DNA from: Aphidius gifuensis
Lineage: Eukaryota; Arthropoda; Insecta; Hymenoptera; Braconidae
Length of the DNA stretch: 64,000 bases
Direction of reading: 5' to 3'
NCBI RefSeq assembly: GCF_014905175.1
Contig: NC_057788.1
Location: 12,593,446-12,657,445 of the forward strand
Positions 53,801 through 64,000 of the stretch are shown piece by piece. The notes under the pieces are model-generated. The model was not told the origin of the DNA. It did not search any database and was given only the letters and a program-made list of their open reading frames with translations. Every line of letters begins with the position of its first letter. Within the stretch, counting starts at the first letter, position 1. Made by a program: the position numbers and the translations under genes.

Positions 53801-54560
53801 TTTATTCCGGTATATAGCTACAAATCACCACCGTTCTACGAATAAAACTTTAGCAGTATGGTGGTTTTGAGGACGTCTCTTCGTCGTTAATTCCGTATTG
53901 ATTCAAGTATGGTTTAAGATTAGAAAGGTTCTACCATGAAATTTCAAATCCGCACGTTTCGTGGACACCAAGAAAATTACGTAGAACTTGTAACAAAGAC
54001 AACGGTCTTTCTCTAAATACCTACTGTCTAACAAATAGTGCTATCGACACGAATTCAGTTTCGGTTTTCCTGAAGGTATCTAAGAATTTTAATGCTTCAA
54101 TCAAGGCGGTATCTCGTTGTTCAGGCTATTGGCGGCGATCAATCATTTCTGAGTTTCGAAAACCGAAAAAATGTCCTTTCCATGTTGAAAGAACGACAAA
54201 TCTTTCAATCAACGCGTTTTTCTTATATGTATAAGAAAAACTCTCCGACGAAAAACGCGTTGGCTGGAAAGACGGTCGTTTTGTATTCTTTTAACATGTA
54301 AAGTTGAGACCATTTTTTCCGGTTTTCCGGAACCTTAGAAATGATTGATTACTTTGAACCAGTAGCCTGAACAACGAGATACCGCCTTAATTTAGTAGCA
54401 TCAGAAATTCTTAGATACCTTCGGGAAAACCGAAACTGAATTATTTTCGATAGCAATAACTGAAACTATTTGTTATAGACAGTAAGTATTTAGAGAAAGA
54501 CTGTTGTCTTTGTTACAAGTTCTACTTAATTTTTCTTGGTGTCCACGGAACGTACCAAAC
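50800..54560. repeat. ~600-bp satellite, five direct units plus inverted and partial units
   Basis: The landmark GTCCTCAAAACCACCATACT recurs at about 50833, 51434, 52025, 52625 and 53226 (about 593-601 bp apart). Each is followed after about 30 bp by the inverted GGTGGTTTTGAGGAC, forming a hairpin. Other shared blocks are GCAGCCTATACCGG, AAAACGCGTTGACTGG and ACAACGAGATACCGCC. An inverted unit runs about 53720-54220, and a further direct partial unit 54240-54560. A non-matching insert lies at 53435-53715. Confidence 0.92.
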
Positions 54561-54599
54561 CATAAACTTCTTCCATTAGTGCTTTTAGGAACATGAAGC

Positions 54600-54990
54600 C
54601 CATACTGAAATTCATACAATCGTTAAGTATGACTTAAAAAATGGCCGCATTGTATGTTTACTCTCAGAACTCTTTAATTGCAAGTTCAAAAATTTTTCTT
54701 CTAATATTTCTTTTATTCTATGATATTTTTCCGTTTTTCTCTGATATTTTTCCAGTTTCTCGGATTCAGTCCACTTCGTAGAAATAGATGATGTTATACA
54801 CGTATTCCAAACAGTCATAACTCTGTACTCTATTTTCTATCATTAGTTCGTTTAAGTTCTATGAAAAGTCTTCAGAACGACCAACATAATCCGGATAAAA
54901 AAATATAATAAAAGGGTTCGAGGACATCATGTAAGATATATAAATAGTGTTTTATCTTCAAGTCCTATCATATGGCCCTAACACATTTTA
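54600..54990. other. Unassigned stretch
   Basis: No recognised feature. Repeated TTTCTCTGATATTTTTCCG-like pieces lie near 54720-54760. Confidence 0.4.
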
Positions 54991-54994
54991 TAAA

Positions 54995-55845
54995 TATAGC
55001 TTAAATTGTAAAATGTTTGAAGTAAAAGTTGTAGGGTTTGGAGGGGGACATTAAAAAAAAAAAAAATTCGAAAAATCCAAAATGGCGGAGTTTCCGGTAT
55101 AAACATAGTTTTTTTAAACGGATACTGCATTATTTTTTGCACCAAAACTTTTTTTACCCTAAAACTAACACTTTTTATTTGAAAAATTTTCTCGATAAAA
55201 TCACTTTTTTTTGGGCCGATTTTATCTGTTTATGGATTTTCCTGAAAAAATATAGCTTTTATTAGAAAATGATATTAAGAAAAGTTGCAGCGCTCAAAAA
55301 GACAAAAACAAAAAAAAAAAAAATTTTTTTTCAATTTCAAAATAGCGGAGTTTCCGGTGTGAACATTTTTGCTCCGCCATTTTGGATTTTTCGACTTTTT
55401 TTTTTTTTTTTTTCTATGTCCCCCTCAAAACCCTACAACTTTTACTTGAAATATTTTACAATTCAAGCCAAATTTCAACACCGACTTTTACACCGAATTG
55501 TAATACCGACAACTACACTGAAAAAAAAAAATTTTTTTTTAATTTCAAAATAGCAGAGTTTCCGGTGCGAACATTTTTGCTCCGCCATTTTGGATTTTTC
55601 GATTTTTTTTTTTTTTTTTCTATGTCCCCCTCCAAACCCTACAACTTTTACTTGAAATATTTTACAATTCAAGCCAAATTTCTCGAAAAAATCCATTGAT
55701 AAATTAAATCGAGATACTCTGTATACATAAATCAACACCATTATTTTTTAAGTAATGAAATAATTGTTGCAACCCGCCATATATAAGTCCAGGTCAAAGT
55801 CAAGGTACACGCCGTCGCTAGATTGTGAATTATAATACCGACAAC
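54995..55845. repeat. Inverted and direct copies of a ~200-bp repeat
   Basis: A block with AAAATGGCGGAGTTTCCGGT and GTTGTAGGGTTTG occurs inverted at 55010-55105 and direct at about 55335-55470 and 55535-55690. The direct copies carry CTACAACTTTTACTTGAAAT. The last 50 bp (55795-55845), with TACACGCCGTCGCTAGA, match 7265-7285 in inverse, so the TE family of 6.6-8.6 kb begins here. Confidence 0.7.
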
Positions 55846-56159
55846 TACACTGAAAAAAAAAATTTTTTTTCTAAAAAAAAATTATTCTGAAATGTAAAAA
55901 ATACAATTTTGTTTCATTAAAATCCGAAATCGATTTAGAAACTTTTTTTTGTTTTAACTCAATGATAAATTTTTCTGAGATAAAAAAATCTTTGAAACAA
56001 AAACAAAAATAATTTTGAAAGATAAAAATTTTTTTTGGTTTATAAAATTTTATCATTTCAAAGATAAAAAAAATTATTTTAGGTTGAAAGTCTAAATTTT
56101 TTGTCTGAGAAAAATTTATTTTACGAAGGCTAGGAGCCATAGGCTCAGCCGGAGTATTG

Positions 56160-57780
56160 TATTTTATAACGAAAAAAAAAAAACGTTCATAACTTACGAA
56201 CTGATTGAAGGAAAATCATCGTATTAGGCTTAAATGATGCGTTTTCGAAAACTCTATCGCCCGCATAATAGGTTTTTTCATCCATCTTCAATAGTTTTTG
56301 AACGAAAAAAAAAAAACTATGAAAAAAAAATAAAATAATCGCATATTTAATTTTATTTCTCAGAAACTATTCAAGGCCGAAAAAAAAGCCAAATATGCCA
56401 TAATAGAGCTTTATGAGGCCTTTCATTTAAGCTTAGTTTGATGTCTCTATCTTCATTATCCCGAAAGTTATAACGGTTTTAAACGAATTTGAAAAAATTA
56501 GAAATCGAATAACTCGACCAAAAATAAGAATAAAGACTTCGTATTAGGCTCATTTTTTGCGTCTCAAAAAACTCTATCGCCCGCATTGTCGGTTTTTTCC
56601 TCTATCTTCAATAGTTTTTGAACGAAAAAAAAAAAAACTACGAAATAAAAAAAAAATAATCACATATTTAATTTTATTTCTCAGAAACTATTCAAGGCCT
56701 AAAAAAAAGCCAAATATGCCATAATAGAGCTTCATGAGGCCTTTCATTTAAGCTTAGTTTGATGTCTCTATCTTCATTATCCCGAAAGTTATAACGGTTT
56801 TAAACAAATTTAAAAAAATTAGAAATCGAATAACTTGACCAAAAAAGAAAGTAAAGACTTCGTATTAGGCTTATTTTTTGCGTCTCAAAAACTCTATCGC
56901 CCGCATTATCGGTTTTCTCCTCTATCCTCAATAGTTTTTGAACGAAAAAAAAAAAACTACGAAATAAAAAAAAAATAACCACATATTTAATTTTTTTTCT
57001 CAGAAACTATTCAAGGCCTAAAAAAAAGCCAAATATGCCATAATAGAGCTTCATGAGGCCTTTCATTTGAGCTTAGTTTGATGTCTCTATCTTTATTATC
57101 CCGAAAGTTATAACGGTTTTAAACAAATTTGAAAAAATTAGAAATCGAATAACTTGACCAAAAAAGAAAGTAAAGACTTCGTATTAGGCTTATTTTTTGC
57201 GTCTCAAAAACTCTATCGCCCGCATTATCGGTTTTCTCCTCTATCCTCAATAGTTTTTGAACGAAAAAAAAAAAACTACGAAATAAAAAAAAAAAAACCA
57301 CATATTTAATTTTTGTTCTCAGAAACTATTCAAGGCCGAAAAAAAAGCCAAATATCCCATAATGAAGCTTCGTGAGGCCTTTCATTTAAGCCTAGTATGA
57401 TGTATTCATCTTCATTATCCCGAAAGTTATAACGGATTTCAACAAATTAAAAAAAATTAGATATTAAATAACTTGACCAAAAATTAGAATAAAGACTTTG
57501 TATTAGGCTCATATTTTTGTCTCAAAAAACTCTATCGCCTGCATTGTGGGTTTTTCCCTACATCTCCAATAGTTTTTGAAGAAAAAAAAAAAATCTTCAA
57601 AATAAATGAAAAAAACCAAATATTTGATTTCTTTTCTCAAAAACCATTTCAGGCCAAAAAATAACCCACATTTCCTACAACAGAGCTTTTTAAGAACTTT
57701 CAATTGAGCCTAATACAATGTTTCTATCTTCAGTATCCTGAGAGTTCTATTATTTTTAATCAATTTTTCAACAATTCAGA
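56160..57780. repeat. ~319-bp tandem repeat, about 5 units, inside the TIR element
   Basis: GAAACTATTCAAGGCC recurs at 56363, 56684, 57003 and 57322 (319-321 bp spacing). Each unit contains CTCTATCGCCCGCAT, TTTCATTTAAGCTTAG-like and CCCGAAAGTTATAACGG blocks. The last unit is diverged. Further short copies of the CTCTATCGCCCGCATAATCG block appear at about 58423. Confidence 0.92.
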
Positions 57781-59440
57781 AAAATTAGGCAATGAATAAC
57801 TCAACGTAAAATTGAAATAGAGAATTAGATTTCACGACAAAAAAAATTCAAAAAAAAAAAATTGACAGAAAAAATCACGACAAAACAAATTTCGACAAAA
57901 AAAATCACGATAAAAAAAACCACAACAAAAAGTAAAAAAAAAAAATTTAGACAAAAAATATTTAGTGACTGAGTCAAAGATTTGAATGGTTGAATCAAAT
58001 TGATAGTAATTGTTTGGCTACAATTACAGCTGAGTTAAAAATCTAGCTAAGAAAAATAATGGAGATATTGATTGTTTGGCTACAATCACAGCTAAGTTGA
58101 AAATCTAGCTTTATAAAAATATAGCTAAGTGCAAAATCTAGCTAAGTAAAATGATGTAGATATTGATTGTTTGGCTATTATTAAGGTTAAGTAAAAATCT
58201 ACTAGCTGAGTAAAAAATCTAACGGCTACACATGAGAACAATGATTTATATGAAATATTAAATTTATTATTTAGAAAAAAAAAATTTATTATGACGTAAT
58301 TTTTTTTAAAAATTTTTTCTGTCATGATTTTTCTTGTCGTGGTTTTTTTTGAGTTTTTTTTGGAAAATTTTTTTTGACATGTAACCAAGAATTCGTAACG
58401 GGATCTTATTTTGCGTCGCAAAAAACTCTATCGCCCGCATAATCGGTTTTTTTTTGCTATCTCCAATATTTTTTGAGAAAAAAAAACAATAAACATGAAA
58501 ATTTTCTTTTGAATAATGTTATTATTAATAAACCGTAAAATTTTGTAAAAAACCATAATTTCATTATATCTGAGGAATTAAGACACCCATGGCCCTAGCC
58601 GGAGTATTGAAAATTTTTAATTTTCAACGGGTAACGTGGGCCACATGCCCCAACAAACGTTACCAGATCTTTTTTTCATGTTAAAATTATTATTTTTAGA
58701 TTTAAAATAATTTAATTTTCCGATTTAGAAAAATATTTTTTTAGATTAGCAAATAATGTTTTAATCGCTACAATTATTTTTTTATCAATTTATTAATGTT
58801 TTTACATATTTTTTTTTTTGTTTTTAAATTTGATTATTAAAAAATATTATTTTATTCTATTGATGAATTTTTATTGTGTAATCATATACCGATATCCAAG
58901 TTTACGACTGAGTCTGTGGCACTGGACTCAGCCGAAGATTACTTTATTTACCGAGGTCTTTATATGTTTAGAAAATAAAATTACTTATGAGAAATCGAGT
59001 AAAAGCTTTGCTATCTGGCGGTGATCCTACTAACTAACTATAATAAATAATATTTTAAAATATCGATAATTCCAAAATTCACTTTCTGTCGCTAGGTGGC
59101 TTGTGTAGTTTTATTCTTTCCGACACTTACTACAAACGCTTCCTGATTCATATTCTCTGACGACAGAGTCAGCTGTTCCATCAAAATATTCCGTGGCACG
59201 AATGAATCGATGGCAAAAATTATATGAATTTACATGTATATTCCTAAATAATGTACATATTATATGTTATTCATATGTACATTATACATCGATGTTGATG
59301 TAATTGGAAAAAAAGTTATCCAAAAATATTAATAAATTGATAAAAAAATAATTGTACCGATTAAAAAATTATTTGCTAATTTAAAAAATATTTTCTTAAA
59401 TCTAAAAATAATAATTTTAACATGAAAAAATAAATTTTTT
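57780..59440. other. AT-rich interior of the TIR element
   Basis: 57830-57960 is an array of GACAAAAAAAAT-type units. 57985-58215 holds three units of a GTTTGGCTACAATCACAGCT motif with AAATCTAGCTAAG. The remainder is AT-rich without a recognised gene. Confidence 0.55.
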
Positions 59441-59790
59441 TCAGACAAAAAATTTAGACTTTCAACCTGAAATAAGTTTTTTTTTTTCATTGAAAAATAT
59501 TATTTCCAACTTATAAAAATTTTTTTTTTATCTTTAAAAAAAAAATTTTAGAAACCAAAAAAAATTTTTATCTTTCAAAATTACTTTTGTTTTTGTTTCA
59601 AAAAAGATTTTTTTACCTCAGAAAAATTTATTATTAAGTTAAATCAAAAAAAAGTTTCTAAATCAATTTCGCATTTTTGTAAAACAAAATTGTATTTTTT
59701 ACATTTCAGAAAAATTTTTTTTTCAATTTATAAAAATTTGGGCAATAAAAAATATTTGTCTTTTTCAGAAATTTTTTTTTTTTTTCAGTG

Positions 59791-60420
59791 TAATGTAAGT
59801 ACCTTTATTAAAAATTATTTAGTGCTTGTTTCGTTAAATTTGTAATTATTGTGTAAAATAGTTTGTGTAAAAACATGTCATTAATACGTGATTGTAGAGT
59901 CAGTGTTTACTATAAGTACGACTGAATTGCATTTCAATCCAGGCGTCCATTGTTCGGGTTTCGCATCATATTATTGGGCGACGGGTCGTTTTCAATAATT
60001 TTCAAACGCTGACTTCGTAATAACCGCATGGTCTAAATTCTGTCTCTTTTCAATATCGACGCACGAACTATTCTAATTGGGTCATATAATTAATTATTTC
60101 TCTGTAAATCATTTTTATGAAAAAGTAACCTGTTTTGTTTTTCAATGAATTGTGTTCTGTTTCATTAAATTAAAAGTGTTGATAAAATAATTTTGATTAT
60201 CATTATATTGTATTATTGTGACATATTTTCGCGTATTTTTCAGGTTCCTTTCATACTTTCCTTTATTACAAGAATTATTCCCCTACCTTTCTAATGTGTC
60301 TTAAGTGAGCTAGATAAACAAGGTTGATTAATTACATATCAGAAAAGATTATTTTATAGGGCAATATTGGGTTGTCTAACAAATAATCCGGCTACGATAT
60401 TTTAGAGGGGCTCAGTATAA
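59791..60420. mobile_element. Interrupted copy of the 6.6-7.3 kb TE relic (inverse)
   Basis: Blocks GTAGAGTCAGTGT, CGCATGGTCT, TTTTCGCGTATTTTTC and TAATCCGGCTACGATATTTT match the reverse complement of 6610-7270. Together with 55795-55845, this shows that the TIR element jumped into this older TE. Confidence 0.75.
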
Positions 60421-61550
60421 GAGAACGCGTTCGCGGAAGGTGAAATCAGGCCGGAAAAATTATTTTCACGCGCGGAAGAATCCGATGGAAATCCATAAAT
60501 TTCTTTTTTTTTGTGAGGAAAATAAATATGTTTAAAATTTTTTTTTTGTTTAATTTTAACGCGGCGTCTATATTGTTGGCGTGATAAATAAATTTTTCTT
60601 GTCAGGGAATGTTGCTAAAATTTTTATTGCTGTCCCCGGAGTAAATTTGACACGAATTTTTTTTAAAAAAAAAAAAAAAAAAAGGAAAAAAAGTAAAATA
60701 AAATAAATAAAATAAAGGTACTATTGTCGGCAAATAATATTGCACATTTTTACATGGCCTTTAGCAATAAAGTTCAAGGGATATCCAGCACAAATCAAAA
60801 ATACGGATAGAGTCTTGAAATTTTTCAAGTAGCTTAATGAAATAGTAATACACACGCTCAAATTTTATGATAATTTTCTCGTAGCTAATTACTTAGTAAT
60901 TAATTAATAAAGTAGGCTACTTTTTTGGAGGTTATACATAGGTTCTTATGGAGAGCCCGGTTGAGTTTTTAGAAACCTGGTTAGTCATTTCACGAAAAAT
61001 ACGGCTAGCTTTATCAAAAACTAAGTATTGATAGAGGAAACAATAAGGAAACTTTTGATATAAAAATTAATAGGGCTTTGAGACCTTTTCATTTCACAAT
61101 AAATAAAAATAAATTTTTGTCTTTGTCTAAATACTTAAGTGGAAGTGAGAAACAAGATTTTCTCCTTTTTTTTTTATCTCGTTCGCACTCATAGAAATAT
61201 TATGTTTCTAAATGCCATCCGCAAGAGGTTTCTAGATATGCGCGGGTAACACCTTAATGGGACTTTCGGGAAAGCGATAAACTTTTATTTTTTTTAATCT
61301 TTCTGGTCTCTTTTTATCTTTTCATTTGATTACTGGGTTTGCCTACTTTAGTTATTGGGTTTTCCCAAATTTTGATGTTTTTTTTTTTCTTTTCTCACTG
61401 TGTAAAAGTACCCCCCTTTAACTTTTAACTATAGCCGACAACCAAGCCGAACGAACAATGAATAAAAGAGAAAGAAAAGGGAGAAAAAAATATGAAATAA
61501 AATAATAGCATGAGAAAAAGTTTGCATGACCAATTGTAAAATTTAGTTAG
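60420..61550. other. Unassigned AT-rich stretch
   Basis: No gene or strong repeat is seen; there are several poly-T and poly-A runs. Confidence 0.5.
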
Positions 61551-61553
61551 TGT

Positions 61554-61895
61554 AATATGTGTCTATTAGAGTGTTTTTTTTTTCGATATTTTTTTTTTCT
61601 TCACCCATCTCCATACAAGTTTATACAACTCTAAATCATGCCCAGAAAAAATTTGAACTCAATTAAAAAATATTTAGAGGTGGTTCAAGGGTCATTTGTT
61701 TTTTCCATTTGATTAACATGGGGTTAATACACTTCCTTCACTATTTTGATCATGGAGGCTTTAATTTTCGACCGTTCAAGTTCGCGTTTGTCTCATTTTA
61801 TAGAGTATTGAATTTTATAGCATATAGTATTTATAGTTTTGATCATTTACAATTCTGTTTTTCAGAAAAATTGGAAATACTGCCTTTTTAAGCAA
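61554..61895. repeat. Solo arm of the fold-back element at 2574-3240
   Basis: It follows the left arm of that element closely from a TTAGAGTG...TTTCGATATT start through GGAGGCTTTAATTTTCGACC to TTTTGATCATTTACAATTC. The second arm is missing. Confidence 0.85.
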
Positions 61896-62000
61896 TATTT
61901 CAATATTTTTTTAAACTTTCTCATTTACAATAACTTAAACATAAATTGAATCTTAAACCCGAATGAATATACTCCTTTTGTGATATTCAAATAGTATATT

Positions 62001-62231
62001 TCGTTACAAGTGCCCACTCAGAGAGTGTGCTCACAACTCATTTGGGGGGGAAACACTCGCCAAGGCTCGTGCTTGCCCCTCCAAATTCGTTGAGAGCACA
62101 CTCTCTGATTGGGCACATGTAACGAACCATATTTTATGGTACTAGGGACAGTGGTAATAATGTGTGAATTTCTAAAAAGCGCACTACCCCTCTTGCGCTT
62201 TGGAAATTCACACATTATTCCCACTGCCCTT
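62001..62231. repeat. Two adjacent hairpin repeats
   Basis: The first palindrome (62001-62126) pairs TCGTTACAAGTGCCCACTCA with its inverse (GGGCACATGTAACGA). The second (62145-62231) pairs AGTGGTAATAATGTGTGAAT with its inverse. A shortened relative combining both is at 48981-49063. Confidence 0.75.
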
Positions 62232-62536
62232 GTAACATAAAGTAATAACTGAGCACAATTGTCATTTATGATGAAAATAAGTGAATTTTACAGGGAATAG
62301 AATGAAAATCACCAAATGATAAGAGAATGAATCAGTATTTTTTATTGAAATTACTATTCAACCGTCGACTTTAGGAAGAAACAAATGTTGAATTATTACA
62401 GATAATAATAACAATAATAGAGATACCAATAAAATGACAATAATAACAATTTTAATATATATAATTATAATAATAAATAATCATGTATTCAAATTAAAAT
62501 TAAGTTATTTCAACAACAACGTTATAAGTGAGAAAT

Positions 62537-63950
62537 TCATAACTCCATGGTAGACAGAAACGTTTTTTTATGTTCATTTGGAATTATCTTTCGGTGATGG
62601 CTAATAAATTGATTCTGTTCCTCATTTCTTGTTAAACCATCGCCTAAATATTGCATGAGAGCAATATCTCTCTCTGCGACGTCATTTACAACTTGTAAAT
62701 TTTTAAATACATGCAAACATTTTTTATATGAATCAGCATTTTCCCATTGACTCTGATCTGTTTTCAAAAAATCGTACGATAAATCAAAATTTCTAAAGAG
62801 ATCATGGGATTGTTTTGTCACAAAATCACTCACATCTTGTGATAAAACGAATTTATAGTTTTTTTCTTTCAACAGCGGTTTTCGTTGATTGTCAAATTTT
62901 TCTCTAGAAAATATAGCATCAGTCATTTTTTTTTTGATCTCGCAAGATAGATTTTTATCGAAAAAAGCTATTCCTACGAGTTCTTGTGACAAATACCACA
63001 TGTGTGACGTTACTTTATTGATAGCTGCCTTTGCCATCGTTGAATTAATTTTACGATATTTTACTAATTGTTGCAATAACGTTAAGTCAGTGTGCGGAGC
63101 TTGAATTGCACTTGGTGCAGTAAACCAAGATCTCAAGTAAAAAAGTATTATGAAAATACAAATTTCTCGTAAATTATTCAAGTCGTCATCTGCTAACTCA
63201 AATGATTCTCTGAAAATAAACATTTTCAAACTGTATATGGCTTTTGATAACCATCTTGCATGACTATCAGCTCCAGGTTTTTTGAATATGTATTCAGCAG
63301 GTGGTACTTCTCCCAAGAATATAAATGATAACTCTAGAAACTCGGCGTAATCACATCTTAGTTGTATTACCTGAAATTTGAGTTCAGACGATTAATTATA
63401 CATAAATTAAATATAGAAAGATGTTAATTAACCGAGTAACGGGTCAAATTTTTTGAGTTAGCTAAAACTTGGATTAGAACGGAAAGAGTTAGTCAAAATT
63501 TTCCTAAGCTTAAATAAAATTATAAGTTATATAAAGATGAAGTAAATTGTATCGTGAAAAAATTCCAAGTTTTTAATGAGTATTTTGAGATTCTACGTCA
63601 CGAGACTAAAACTTATTTCTCTGCGTTAGTATACTTTTTTTCCTCTATAATTTACTTGCTCACCTCAATTTGATTAGAGATAAAACTAATAATTTCTTCT
63701 CGTTTTTCCCATGATATTCTTTGAACTACTATATTGTCTTCCATTCCTGATTTATAATCCTGTCGATTAATATTACACCAGACATTTCTAAAAGATTCAA
63801 AAATTGGTACTTTTGGACCAACCGTTTTGGGCCAGCACGTTTCAAATACACTTCGAAGTATAAGTTTTCGTGTGTGGTGACGACTAGCAAAATAAAATAA
63901 TTTCTTGTCTAACATTTTCTCGATGAGAGCACAAGCTCCATTTTTAGTTC
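62537..63950 (-). CDS. Partial two-exon gene of an unrecognised arthropod family
   Basis: Exon 63950-63664 follows an ATTTTACAG acceptor and ends TTGAG|GTGAGC. Exon 63370-62537 follows CAAATTTCAG and ends TGA. Both exons are in phase with no internal stops, giving about 373 codons; the 5' part lies beyond the window. Text includes FYFASRHHTRKLILRSVFET, KKPGADSHARWLSKAIYSLK, LRSWFTAPSAIQAPHTDLTL and VTSHMWYLSQELVGIAFFDK. I recall similar uncharacterised proteins scattered in arthropod and cnidarian genomes, possibly transposon-derived, but cannot assign a function. Intact splicing and frame suggest a recent or living gene. Confidence 0.7.
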
Positions 63951-64000
63951 CTGTAAAATAAGAAAAAAAGACTATCAATTGTTGCAAACTCTATACAAGC

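Larger units (their letters stand above)
55848..59790. mobile_element. 3.9 kb TIR element with TA target duplication
   Basis: The left end is TA|CACTGAAAAAAAAAA (55848) and the right end is TTTTTTCAGTG|TA (59790). TIRs run about 270-350 bp, sharing for example a TTTAGACTTTCAACC block (right) whose inverse is near 56080. The TA duplication suggests a Tc1/mariner-like or related superfamily, but the CACTG end is also found in other superfamilies. No transposase is seen; the interior is tandem repeats and AT-rich filler, so it is non-autonomous. Confidence 0.7.

Noticed and set aside
55269..55741. ORFs with poly-Phe and poly-Lys in the 55 kb repeats
   Set aside because: They derive from poly-T/poly-A tracts inside inverted repeats; there is no protein-like core.
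56800..57301. Two near-identical 60-codon minus-strand ORFs
   Set aside because: They are the same frame of the 319-bp tandem unit, and the other units do not keep it open.

Overview
The window is eukaryotic, AT-rich, intron-bearing and dominated by repeats. An intron-containing tRNA-Tyr, spliced 5' leaders and arthropod-type transposon families point to an insect. A parasitoid hymenopteran is plausible from the very high AT content and transposon mix, but this is inference. No conventional single-copy host gene is convincingly complete. The only good host-like multi-exon candidate is at 62537-63950 (minus strand, partial).

The centrepiece is a 16.1 kb Polinton/Maverick element at 25837-41975. 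Its limits are exact: 6-bp target-site duplications AATGAT (25831-25836 and 41976-41981), AG...CT termini, and terminal inverted repeats (TIRs) of about 0.65 kb. It carries, in order: a protein-primed family B DNA polymerase (+), a retroviral-like integrase (-), a conserved Polinton protein (-, frameshifted), a packaging ATPase (-, broken near its 3' end), a phospholipase-A2-domain capsid protein (+), an adenain-like protease (+, decayed), a penton-like minor capsid protein (+), a 52-residue ORF, a hexon-like major capsid protein (+, broken), a small putative ssDNA-binding protein (-) and a 272-residue conserved protein (-). Virion and packaging genes are decaying while polymerase and integrase stay open.

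Unusual features of this element: the polymerase has a 1.8 kb 5'UTR intron filled with a 150-bp minisatellite; a second spliced leader precedes the putative ssDNA-binding gene; TATAAAAGC-type boxes overlap the stop codons of upstream genes; each TIR holds a potential G-quadruplex and a tRNA-Glu-like sequence; and a tRNA-Tyr gene plus a 17-bp-stem hairpin lie just inside the right TIR.

Left flank: tandem arrays (1.7-5.9 kb), a fold-back element (2574-3240), a large TE relic (6.6-8.6 kb), a hAT-like transposase relic (11.1-11.8 kb), a composite palindrome (12.6-14.2 kb), a J-domain relic, a LINE relic (17-19.2 kb), more arrays, and a second Polinton ATPase relic joined to a Gypsy-type protease fragment (24.35-25.5 kb).

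Right flank: a retroelement leader with a gag start fused to a second Polinton polymerase leader (42.0-43.4 kb), a decayed multi-exon gene (43.75-45.24 kb), fold-back elements, a 600-bp satellite with GTCCTCAAAACCACC palindromes (50.8-54.6 kb), a 3.9 kb TIR element with TA duplications nested in another TE (55.8-60.4 kb), and the partial host-like gene at the right edge.
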